From Conidiobolus incongruus B7586 (Eukaryota; Entomophthoromycota; Entomophthoromycetes; Entomophthorales; Conidiobolaceae): DNA of 10,010 bases. The notes under the pieces are model-generated. The model was not told the DNA's origin and made no database searches. It worked only from the letters and a program-made list of their open reading frames with translations. Position 1 is the first letter of the stretch; each line of letters starts with the position of its first letter. This document shows positions 1 to 8,279 of this stretch, in pieces. The position numbers were made by a program, and so were the translations under genes. The stretch lies in assembly GCA_000697335.1 (NCBI GenBank), contig JNEM01011232.1:1-10010 (forward strand), given 5' to 3'.

Positions 1-1000
1 GAATTTTATCAAATAATATTAAAAGATAATTAAAAATCTAATTTAAGTATTATATTCTATAAATAAAGACTTAGAATTGATTTTAAATATTAATTATAAT
101 AAATCAATGCAATTATATTTTTATTAAGAAAATATTAATAAAAAAATAAAATTAATAATCTGATATTATGATTGTAACTAATATATCGTATAATAAATAC
201 TATATACCATTAAATCTAATATTATCATCAAAATTTGAATTAAGATAAAATAATTGCTATTAGAAATATAAGAACTTTATATTTACATATTTCAATGTAA
301 AGATATATAAAACAATAATCTTAAAGATTTTCTTAATAACTAAGGATTAATATATGAGGTTATTTTGATATGATTCAAAAATTTTTTCTATTTAGTATAT
401 AATATTAAGATGGAGCAAATATTTATAATTAATATTTCATTATATAGGTTTTAATATTTCAATATATTTATTAGTTAACTTATGATAATTTTCTTTATAT
501 TTTTAATTAAAATAAAAAAAAATATTGTTGATAAAGAACTAACTAATAATTTTAATAATAATTGGATTAGTTTATAAATATTATATATAATTTTTTTCAA
601 AATTTTGATATTTATATGTAAAGTTCAAAAATAGTTATATAAATTTAATATTAAGATAATATATATGAATAAATGGAAATGATTGAAACCAATAACAATG
701 CTACTTTATTTGAATATAACTAGATTTTGGGTATTTATTTGAGTAGTTACTTTATATAGTTTAAATGTAATTTCTTGTCATTAATATTACATTATTTATT
801 ATCGGGTTTTACAAATTATCATTGTATAAATTTTAATAGAATGATATCCAACAAATTCAATATTATATGAAAATAATATTTTAATTGAAATATAAATTAT
901 TGTATTATAAATTGAGGATTGAATATTTTGAAATCTAAACTTGATACCGTGTAAAATATTGTTATTAAACTGTATTAAAATTTTTTAATAATTACTGTTT
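1..1000. other. AT-rich intergenic DNA with one weak coding-like stretch
   Basis: This stretch is almost entirely A and T, with short A and T runs and no recognised gene, RNA or repeat family. The only part that stands out is about 673-870 on the plus strand. There an ATG opens a 16-codon frame (MEMIETNNNATLFEYN, stop at 721-723), and the same frame runs on for about 50 more codons with one further stop and a hydrophobic bias. That could be the decayed start of a membrane protein gene, but nothing in it is recognisable and chance cannot be excluded. Confidence 0.3.
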
Positions 1001-1015
1001 GATACCATCCTGTAG

Positions 1016-1702
1016 CTATTTACCATTTTTTAATTTTTTTTTAATAGCTTCGGAATCATTTTTGAATTTCTTGGTTTTATTGGAGGTTACAGTATTTAAT
1101 CTCTTATCATCTTCGGGTACAAATTTGACTTCTTCAACTCAGTTATTGACAGTAGGGAACTACTTAAGCTATATATCAATCTTCAAATACCTAGAAATCT
1201 ACTAGAAGGTAGCAATATCTGCAATTGTGAGTTGATCATCAGCGAAATATTTTCGACTTTGAAGTCTTGTCCCGAAAAGCACTCAAGGGACTTTTGTTTT
1301 CATTAGAATATCTGTCAAAAGCACATCCGGTTTTGAAAGGAGCAAAATTAGAGAAGTAAGCAGTTCAACCTTGATTTGACTAATTCTAGCCATTTGCCAG
1401 AATAGCCATTGAATTACATCAGATTGTTGATTGGGATCATATCTTTCAACGAGATAATGAAAAATAGCAACGGATTCAAAAACAGGGAAATCACTATTGG
1501 AATGATCAATTATAGCAGGAATACGACCATTGGAATTGATCTTTAAGAATCATTTTTCCTCTTGACCATTCTTCGCCAAAGAAATAGAGTGAATCTTATA
1601 AGGAACATCTAAAACTTCTAATGCAATAGACATTCTGTAGCCATTTGGGGTACCAGCAGTATATAATGTAATATCAGGTTGAGGAATTTTGTGATAATAA
1701 AT
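1016..1702 (-). pseudogene. Glutathione S-transferase (Ure2p/YfcG-like) pseudogene
   Basis: A living relative would conjugate glutathione to electrophiles, or reduce disulfides with it, in the cytosol. The thioredoxin-like N domain is seen from 1678 down: PDITLYTAGTPNGYRMS, then [20 protein letters not shown] with the cis-Pro and the glutathione-contacting ES pair, then YLVERYDP. The all-helical C domain follows in pieces: [41 protein letters not shown] and FPTVNN, ending in a lysine-rich tail with a stop at 1016-1018. It is broken in several ways. TGA replaces the expected Trp at 1550-1552. About ten residues are missing between YDPNQQ and SDVIQW. The frame shifts near 1380 and again near 1266, and more stops follow ATF. 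No ATG precedes the homology: an in-frame ATT at 1700-1702 lies just inside a stop, so the true start is lost or lay in an upstream exon. Identification is from remembered family motifs and is strong; the exact subfamily is less sure. Confidence 0.88.
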
Positions 1703-1771
1703 TTATATAAGCATTATAGATTATCTTTTTTTGAATTATATAAAATTATTTTTCATAAGGCGTTTAAATAA

Positions 1772-1801
1772 ATTAGTATTAGTATTAGTATTAGTATTAG
1801 T
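1772..1801. repeat. (ATTAGT)5 hexanucleotide microsatellite
   Basis: Five perfect tandem copies of ATTAGT lie about 70 bases upstream of the GST remnant. Read on that gene's strand the unit is ACTAAT, which resembles the fungal intron branch-site core. This is probably a simple slippage repeat. It is not a TTAGGG-type telomere repeat. Confidence 0.9.
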
Positions 1802-2260
1802 TATCAATATCACAATTCTAAAAAAGAAAGTATTTGTAATTCAATTGAATTTTTATTTAATTAGATTAAAAAAATAAAACCGAATAATTTTTATGAAACT
1901 TAGAATCAATTTTAATTGTTAAAAATAAACGTTATACACATTGAATTCATTATTCTATATTACTTAATCTTAATCAGTTAGAGTTTTTGCAATATTTCAA
2001 ATATTTAAACTGACAATTTATTTAGGGATTTAATCAAGCTTTTAGTATAATGTTATGATTAGTAATAAGTTTTTTTCAATAAAGATCACTGTTAGAAAAG
2101 TACTTGAATTATAATTTAGCAAATTATTTATTAAACTTGCATGTTGTAAAAATTACTGTTGAGACTATGTAGCAGAATATCCTGAAAACTTTCTATCTTT
2201 ATCACTTTTGGGTTTAAATAGTTAATTTAATGAATGGTTTAGGACTTGGTTAAAATATAA
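1802..2260. other. AT-rich intergenic DNA
   Basis: I see no gene, RNA or repeat here. The reading frames are broken by frequent stops, as expected for such AT-rich DNA. Confidence 0.5.
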
Positions 2261-2521
2261 CAAAAAGAGCAAAGAGAACTAAGAAAACAAAGAGCATCCT
2301 TAAATTATAAACTGACAAAGCCAGCTTAAATTAGAAATAATATAGGTTTAACTATCAAATTAAGTTGGACAGTTAATCTTGAAATGTAACAACAAGTTAA
2401 TTATTACTATAAATATACTGAAAATTTTGAAATTTATTTCCTGGTTTCAACTATTGGTTGATTGATCATCACCTATAAACATATTGGTAATGGTAATCTT
2501 ATACTTGTGTATTTTTATTAA
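2261..2521 (+). pseudogene. Possible unidentified gene remnant (low-stop frame)
   Basis: One plus-strand frame has only three internal stops across 86 codons before its final TAA at 2519-2521. That is fewer than this base composition should give. It begins with a strongly charged segment, QKEQRELRKQRASLNYKLTKP, and later turns hydrophobic, with NFEIYFLVSTIG and then NGNLILVYFY. A charged helix followed by membrane-like stretches would fit a decayed membrane protein, but no family motif is recognisable. There is no credible start or splice pattern, and the stretch may be chance. Confidence 0.2.
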
Positions 2522-2859
2522 TGTATATATAAATTCAGATATTGCTGATTAATTACTTTCATTAATTAAAAATATATTTCATTATTTTAAAATTGTTTGA
2601 ATTGTTAGATTTTATATAAAAAATTGTCAACGTAAAATTTAATTGATATATACCATCAACTAATATAAATTATTTATTAATGACCTTAGTTAAAATGTTG
2701 AGCAATATTAAAAATTTGTATTGAATTTTAATAGGTGAAATCTATGTATATATTTATAATAAAAATTATTGAATCTTAAATTAATTTTTACTTAATCAAG
2801 ATTAGATCAATTTTTTTAATTCCTAAAAATTAAATTTCACAAAATTATATTAAAAGATG

Positions 2860-3134
2860 ATTGAAGTAGAGAGCAAAAATGCTTTTTAAGCAGAGTATTG
2901 ACTAGGATATAATCCAAAATTATGAAATTCTAAAATATTAATAAGATTACTCTATGTGTGATATTGTTAGAATGGAAATTATAAGATTGAAAAAGTAATT
3001 TATGTGGATTCAGCTAAAACTGATCTTGCTTTATTAAGTGAAACAAAACGGATAGTATTTATACTAAATTGGAGCTAAAAAGGAGTAACAATTGGTTTGT
3101 AATCAGTAATGATGTCCATTACTGTATTGAGTAG
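2860..3134 (+). pseudogene. Saccharopine dehydrogenase-like oxidoreductase pseudogene fragment
   Basis: Living relatives (SCCPDH/YNR-type fungal proteins and bacterial trans-acting enoyl reductases) have an N-terminal Rossmann fold. Three pieces appear in the order the family would have them. LGYNPKL (near 2899-2919) fits the AGRNPxKL segment after the second strand. VIYVDSAKTDLALLSETKR (about 2995-3051) fits the strand-Asp-helix piece ending in the conserved TK. After a net frame change, FVISNDVHYCIE (3096-3131) fits LVxxCxxNGxHYxDxTGE. A KGVTI piece between the last two fits YGxxLV. Several stops and at least one frame change break it. The glycine-rich GATGFTG start and the downstream CGFDSIP region were not found. 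The assignment rests on motif order and spacing from memory, so it is moderate. Confidence 0.5.
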
Positions 3135-3257
3135 TTATGTGTATATGTTATTGAAATATAGAATAGGATGAATCAATTAGAGCTATACATCAATTGTATG
3201 ATTAGTAATAATGTTCATATCTCCAATTGTAGGCCTAGCAATATAATATTTTATTAT

Positions 3258-3263
3258 TTTATT
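3258..3263 (-). terminator. Poly(A) signal AATAAA of the P450 gene
   Basis: On the minus strand AATAAA lies about 20 bases past the P450 stop codon (3283-3285), a suitable place for 3'-end formation. Such hexamers are common in AT-rich DNA, so position is the main support. Confidence 0.5.
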
Positions 3264-3282
3264 GTGTTTAAACTACAATATT

Positions 3283-4755
3283 TTAGTATTTAATTTCCTC
3301 AAAATCTACGAAGACATCGGAACTAGCTAACAAATACATTATTGTTTTTTCAAGGGGAGCATTAGGCCGAGAGAGTTCACTCAGTTTGAACTTGTAGTTG
3401 AGTAAGAGTAAAGCAAGAGTGATACGTTGTTCCATCAAGCTGAAATTCATGCCAATACACAATCTTTGACCACCGCCAAAGGTTGACCAGGCGAAAGGGT
3501 GATTCAAATCCTTGCTAGTATTACCATAAAATCGGTAAGGGTTAAATTCATCAGGATCATTCCAGTATTTGGGGGATCTGGAGAAGTGGATTGTTTCAAG
3601 GGACAATAATTGATTCTTGGGAATCTTAATACCATTGACTTCCATTTCTTCAACATTGGTACGGATTGGAAGGCGAGAAACTGAAGGATAGTATCTCATA
3701 GCTTCCTTGATAACTGCATCAATGAAAGGAATTTCTTTCAGTTGATCGTGGGTAATAATGACTTTCTTATCACTGCCGGGTTTTCCAAATACGCTAAGAG
3801 CTTCTTGACGGGCCTTTTCCTGAATGTCGGGGTTCTTGCAAAGGAAATAAAGGGCAACAGCTAAGGCAAAAGCGGTGGTATCGTGTCCAGCTAATACAAA
3901 GATCATAATATTGTCTCTCAACTCTTTATCAGTGAAATCATTAGTGCCCTCCAAAGCTTGAAGGAGCAAGGAAAGAATATCTTTAGGTTCTTCAGTGATC
4001 GTATTCAACTTTTCACGACGCTCAGTCAATACTTTATCAAAGAAGCTGTCAATATATTCTAAAGATTTATAAGCTGTTGCCATCATTGGGTTTTTAGGAT
4101 GATCGAGGAATTTAAATAGATTGGTTATAGGAGTGGACAAATTCTTAGCAACGTTAGAATAATGGTAGTTGAATAAAGCATCTTTAGATAAAATAGCATC
4201 AATTTTAACATCCATTAAACCTAAGCCAAGTACTTCCATAGTCAATCTACGCAAATAGCTACTCATATCAACAGCTTTGCCATTTTGAGAATCAATAACT
4301 TGTGTCAATTCATCAACGACGCTAGTGAAAATCTCAGGTTCAAACTGCTTCTTGAAGGCCTTGTTAACAACTTTGCGATATTTTCTCCATTGATCTCCAT
4401 TACTATGAACCAGATTTTCACCTAAAAATTTTGTCAATAAAGAATTCTTAAAATCATTAGTAGGTAAAATTTTGGGAAAATTCTGGGGTTCCATGTACAA
4501 TCTTTCAGCAGCTTCTGGTGTTCCTAAAACAATTACCCATCTGGAATTGATCCAGTGACGGAGTACACCATGTTTTTCAAGGAGATCGGCGTATAAGTAT
4601 TGTCTTCTTTCATCGATTGTCATTGGCAAGAACATCGAGTAAATAGATTTGAACAATGGTACGGCTGGAATGTGGCGAATGTTAGGAGGTACTCGGAACA
4701 AGCGATAGATCGCAATGGTCACAAGACCTAAGACGATTAACAAAATTGACGACAT
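3283..4755 (-). CDS. Cytochrome P450 monooxygenase (class E, membrane-anchored)
   Basis: This is a haem-thiolate monooxygenase that would insert one oxygen atom into a lipophilic substrate using electrons from NADPH-P450 reductase at the endoplasmic reticulum. The 490-residue protein has the usual length. In order it shows a hydrophobic N-terminal anchor (about residues 3-20) followed by a Pro-rich hinge, the C-helix WRKYR (123-127), the I-helix oxygen-activation motif AGHDTT (289-294), the K-helix ExxR as EAMR (351-354), the PxRF element PYRF (406-409), and the haem loop FGGGQRLCIG (426-435) with the axial Cys433. No key residue is missing and no intron is needed. The ATG at 4753-4755 is the only sensible start, because it places the anchor at the N terminus. 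Base composition is clearly richer in G and C than the flanks, as for a gene under selection. The motifs suit the broad CYP3/CYP4-type eukaryotic clans, but CYP family and substrate cannot be read from sequence alone. Confidence 0.97.
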   Translation of the reverse strand: MSSILLIVLGLVTIAIYRLFRVPPNIRHIPAVPLFKSIYSMFLPMTIDERRQYLYADLLEKHGVLRHWINSRWVIVLGTPEAAERLYMEPQNFPKILPTNDFKNSLLTKFLGENLVHSNGDQWRKYRKVVNKAFKKQFEPEIFTSVVDELTQVIDSQNGKAVDMSSYLRRLTMEVLGLGLMDVKIDAILSKDALFNYHYSNVAKNLSTPITNLFKFLDHPKNPMMATAYKSLEYIDSFFDKVLTERREKLNTITEEPKDILSLLLQALEGTNDFTDKELRDNIMIFVLAGHDTTAFALAVALYFLCKNPDIQEKARQEALSVFGKPGSDKKVIITHDQLKEIPFIDAVIKEAMRYYPSVSRLPIRTNVEEMEVNGIKIPKNQLLSLETIHFSRSPKYWNDPDEFNPYRFYGNTSKDLNHPFAWSTFGGGQRLCIGMNFSLMEQRITLALLLLNYKFKLSELSRPNAPLEKTIMYLLASSDVFVDFEEIKY

Positions 4756-4780
4756 AATTGATTAATTGATGAATTGATTA

Positions 4781-4811
<31 letters not shown>
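4781..4811. repeat. (ATTG)n tetranucleotide microsatellite in the P450 leader
   Basis: There are nearly eight perfect ATTG copies here, with interrupted copies continuing to 4756 next to the P450 start codon. Read on the gene strand the repeat is CAAT/ATCA, so most of the predicted 5' untranslated leader is low-complexity and contains no upstream ATG. Confidence 0.92.
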
Positions 4812-4830
4812 ATCTTGATATAAACAATCC

Positions 4831-4838
4831 TATTTATA
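4831..4838 (-). promoter_or_regulatory. TATA-like box (TATAAATA) of the P450 gene
   Basis: On the minus strand CATATAAATAGG lies about 76-83 bases before the ATG. A start site 25-35 bases downstream would fall inside or just before the CAAT repeat. The ten-base word containing it, TATTTATATG on the plus strand, occurs a second time at 4876-4885, so a second upstream TATA element is possible. AT-rich DNA gives such words often; spacing is the main support. Confidence 0.45.
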
Positions 4839-4849
4839 TGAATTTGATA

Positions 4850-5529
4850 GATCTACAATCAACTCCTAGGTGCTTTATTTATATGCGCCAATTTTTCAAT
4901 TAACAAATAATTACTCATTTACCCTAAATGTAACTAGCTTTAGGGATCCCGATATTAAAATTGTATAAAATTTTTGAATTTGGTTGAATAATTATTACTT
5001 ATATCCCTCAATTACACCCGTCTATAATTATGTATTGATTCTTAAAAATCGGATTATAATATTAATTATTAACTTGAGATATAATCACCAATAATACAAC
5101 ATATTTAATATAGGAATATCAATTTATATTACTCTAATTTAAATAAATTATATAATAAAATATTCATCTATTAACAATACATTCATTGACATCATAAACT
5201 ATGCTTAATCATACAATTCGAATTGTAAATACGGCATTATTCAACAAGATCAATCTAATTATATTCAAATGATATAACACCAGCACTATAAAGTATTTTT
5301 AAACTTATTATATCTTTAATTTACAGCAATAGTTAAATTCCTAAAAATCATCCAGCTAACCAATAAAATAATAGGTTTTCATAATATTAATGTTATTATC
5401 TAATTGATTAAATCTGAATCAAAACTTAAAGTGGCATATGGAGTACTTATCTTAAATATACTGAGTTGATGAAATTATTTTGATAATTTGAGTTATACAA
5501 CATAAAAAACCCAATTATCCATTATTCTA
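4850..5529. other. AT-rich intergenic DNA upstream of the P450
   Basis: This holds the presumed upstream promoter of the P450 gene, including the repeated TATA-like word at 4876-4885. I recognise no gene, RNA, defined transcription-factor site or repeat family beyond that. Confidence 0.4.
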
Positions 5530-5940
5530 AACCACTGTGAAAAATTGATTTATTAATGTTTTATTGTATTTGAGGTAATTATATTTGATACTGTTAAAAT
5601 CTAACAAAAGGATCCTAAATTTAAAGAAATCGATAAATTTTTTTGAATAAATCTATATTATATTCACACTTAAATAAAAATTAATTTCAATAATACTCAA
5701 CCAAATTATAGTTTTATTAAAATTACTTACATTTACCCGATAATCTTACATAATTATAAGTTTATTTGAAGACATTAATCCTAACAAGGAAATTCTATTT
5801 ATCCATTGGATTATCAAACCACCTTTCTCTAGCTTAATAAGAATAACTTATCTGCTTAAAGCTTGTGCTTTGAATGGAACATTGATATTAATTATTCGTA
5901 TAACTTCTTTATAAAAAACCAAATTTATTTTTGTTATGAA
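5530..5940 (-). pseudogene. Possible unidentified gene remnant (low-stop frame)
   Basis: One minus-strand frame runs about 137 codons, from 5940 down to 5530, with only four stops, where this composition would be expected to give roughly a dozen. It includes NVPFKAQALSR, then VILIKLEKGGLIIQWINRIS, then FRILLLDFNSIKYNYLKYNK. The residues are a mix of hydrophobic and charged rather than simple low-complexity Lys/Asn/Ile, which hints at former coding. I recognise no domain. There is no convincing start codon or splice pattern. It may be a decayed gene or chance. Confidence 0.2.
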
Positions 5941-6041
5941 TAAAATTAATTGAATAATATGGCATTGGTTCTTCGATATTTCCACATTTAGTAAACCTAA
6001 TAATATAAACCTTAACTACATACTACTTCCTTTGAGATTAT

Positions 6042-6266
6042 ATGTAAGTTTATGTTTTCTTATTAGCATTAGCCCTCTTTTGTAAGGTTTTGGGACTTAT
6101 TTTGCATTAAGATTGGATTTGTAAATAAGATTCTGACAGTTTTAATGATTTTTCATGTATTTAATATTTTAGGGGAACACTAGCTGTGGCTCCCCAAACC
6201 AGAGATAAATTCATATTTATTTGGTCTCAAAAGGTTTATTATATAACATTTAGTCGTAAGCATTGA
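6042..6266 (+). pseudogene. Possible split signal-peptide exons of a secreted protein gene (probably decayed)
   Basis: The pattern looks like the 5' end of an intron-containing secretory gene. From the ATG at 6042-6044 a frame reads VYVFLLALALF, typical of a signal peptide, but a TAA directly follows the ATG. At 6082 there is a fungal-type donor GTAAGG and at 6171-6172 the acceptor TTTTAG, giving a 91-base intron. After it, the frame starting at 6174 reads GTLAVAPQTRDKFIFIWSQK, where AVA before P suits a signal-peptidase site. The two frames do not join exactly across these splice sites, so either an indel has occurred or the true exon boundary differs. A second donor-like GTAAGC at 6256 and an acceptor with an upstream ACTAAT branch-like site (near 6346-6369) suggest another intron. 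The frame stops at 6264-6266 if not spliced. The protein family is unknown. Confidence 0.3.
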
Positions 6267-6429
6267 TTATTGTGTTTTAATAAAAAGAATATATATTCCA
6301 ATTAAAGTATAAAAAAAGATAATATTTTATGAAAATAATCTAAGATACTAATCAAGTTTTATATATTAGCTAAATAATCTTGATTTTTTACACAATTGTA
6401 ATAACTAGTTATGAATATTTATATTGAAA

Positions 6430-6780
6430 GGATTCTGAGAAATAGTCTTGCGATAAAAATCACGTGAATTCGATGAAACGGGAAAAAGATGACTAACAAG
6501 ATACTTTAGAGGAGTTTTGTTAAAATATAAGGATGTAGGGCTTGGCCCTGATCAAAGTGATCGTCCAGCAAATGTCTGTCCAGTAACTATTTTATAGTGT
6601 GGTTGATCCTTTGCCAATGTGTTGAAACTCTAACTTCTGTTATAGTATAGAATTTTTCATTGTGCAAGGATTGTTCCTGATATTTGTAAGTGGATTACAT
6701 CCGAAGTCTTGACGGACGGATAAGGTAGAAAGGCGAGCGGACCTCCCGATCCGCGACAATATTTTATCTGCTTTTCAAAT
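6430..6780 (+). other. G+C-richer island: later exons of a decayed gene, or structured RNA
   Basis: This block is visibly richer in G and C than everything within a kilobase on either side except the P450 region. Two explanations compete. As protein, the frame beginning at 6421 carries coding-like pieces such as YKDVGLGPDQSDRPANVCP and IVPDICKWITSEVLTDG with a handful of stops, and another frame has SCDKNHVNSMKREKDD. Both could be remains of the Cys-containing secreted protein whose signal exons lie just upstream. As RNA, it holds several compact hairpins (6537-6549, 6550-6562, 6586-6598, 6699-6721, 6737-6754) and a T6 run at 6812-6817 that could stop RNA polymerase III. I compared it from memory with RNase P, RNase MRP, SRP, U1-U6, U3 and telomerase RNA motifs and found no match. 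Confidence 0.35.
6537..6562. repeat. Two abutting perfect 5-bp stem, 3-nt loop hairpins
   Basis: AGGGC-TTG-GCCCT (6537-6549) is followed without a gap by GATCA-AAG-TGATC (6550-6562). A third hairpin with the same geometry, ACTAT-TTT-ATAGT, lies at 6586-6598, and GTCCAG occurs as a direct repeat between the second and third. The pairings are exact. What they do is unknown. Confidence 0.6.
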
Positions 6781-6819
6781 TCACACAAGCCAGATATGTA
6801 ATATATGACCCTTTTTTGA

Positions 6820-8270
6820 ATTGACATTTATTCTTTTTTGTAATTAAATATGAATATAATCCACCTTCATATAAATCAAATTGTTAAACTTTTTATTATC
6901 TTTACTATCTAATCTACTGATATTTAGGAATAAAAAACAATTAATTTAAAGTTTTATCAGAATTTCAAATTGAAAATTTCATTTAATCTTGATTATAGTG
7001 ATAAGATAAATATAGTAATTTTAATGTTTAAAACCTTTGTATTAATACCATTACCAATATCTTATCTTTGATAGAAAATATTTTCAATTCATAATTTATT
7101 TGTTTTATACGTATATTTATTTCAAAGTGAAACTCAAAATAATATCAATCAAATTCATAATTATAAACTTAAATTTCTTAATAAACATAATTTATTAATA
7201 TCGATTCTGTTATTAAATTATATATTTAATTTAAATATAAAGAAAGCTAAATATAATAAAAACAAGTTTTAGTTATAGTGATGACATAGTAAATTTAGTA
7301 AATTAGCAACGGTTGTATTAGAAGTTTAAATATAATGATTTATGGCAAATAATATCAAAAATGATAATATAATTGTAAAATGTCTCAAACATTGGGAAAT
7401 AGTTTTGATGTATAACAATCACAAAATGATGATATTATTTTAAGACAAAATGAGCATAACCATGGTTATTATTCTAATTAAGGTTAATTATGCAATGAAA
7501 TTTATATATATTAGATATCAATATAAGTTTTAGCAAAAAAAATCATTACTTGAATAATATTAAATAAATATTAAATACTATAAGAAATTCAATAACTAAT
7601 CTTGAAATAATATAACGTTTACAATTGATGAAATATTCTGAAAATATATATTAAATAATATTAATAAATCGATTGAAAATATGTTAATAATATGTTAATA
7701 GCACACAAAATAATAACTTTAAATTATTAATTTTGTACTAAATATAAATTTCTATATAGTATACTATATATAAAAAACTCAAAAGTAAGCTTTGTAAATG
7801 ATTTATATTAAATCAGAATCTATTTTTAGGGTTGAACTTATGCGTTTATTTTTAATATTCAATATATATATATTTTAATATTTTATAAATAGCTTTAATT
7901 AAATTATGATAATATAAAAGTTAAGAAATCAAAAATAAGAATTAATTTTGTTTATTTTATCCCATTTAATTTACCTATTTTAATATAAGGTTATTATTTT
8001 TATTCAATAATATCATATCTTAAAAATTCAAATAATAAAGGCAAATTATATTTTTTATCCTTACATTTATATTTCACTTTTTGGTTTTAATCTTATTAAT
8101 ATAATTAGTAAAAAATTTGACTATTTATTAAATTAAGCTTAGGTTTGTTGTTTAACTATTCTATTTATATTTTGAGGTATATAATATGAGTTTTTAAATA
8201 TATAAAAATATTCTTATATATATATATATGTAAAATAGAATAAAATTAAATTCATATTTAAGTCTTAAAA
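6820..8270. other. AT-rich intergenic DNA
   Basis: I see no gene or RNA here. It contains an 18-base perfect palindrome at 7753-7770 centred on AGTATACT, and a (TA)n run at 8215-8229. Both are the kind of simple sequence expected in very AT-rich DNA. Confidence 0.5.
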
Positions 8271-8279
8271 CTATTTTTG

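Noticed and set aside
999-1205. A 68-codon open frame on the plus strand
   Set aside because: It lies antisense to the C-terminal half of the GST remnant, and its Phe/Leu/Ser-rich protein is what the reverse of Lys/Glu-rich coding DNA gives.
1772-1801. ATTAGT array read as telomeric DNA
   Set aside because: The unit is not TTAGGG-like and there are only five copies inside the window with gene remains on both sides.
4921-4927. ACCCTAA, a possible telomere repeat or telomerase RNA template
   Set aside because: It is a single short copy with no array and no supporting RNA structure around it.
6172-6195. GGGGA/TCCCC hairpin as a terminator or RNA element
   Set aside because: It coincides with the splice acceptor and the coding-like GTLAVAPQ piece, which explains it at least as well. 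No T-run follows.
6601-6616. GGTTGATCC followed by TTTGCCA, like the 5' end of 18S rRNA
   Set aside because: Agreement ends after about 14 bases with a two-base insertion, and none of the following conserved 18S sequence is present.
7753-7770. 18-base perfect palindrome as a protein-binding or replication site
   Set aside because: It is made nearly all of TA steps in AT-rich DNA and has no repeat copies or neighbouring gene.
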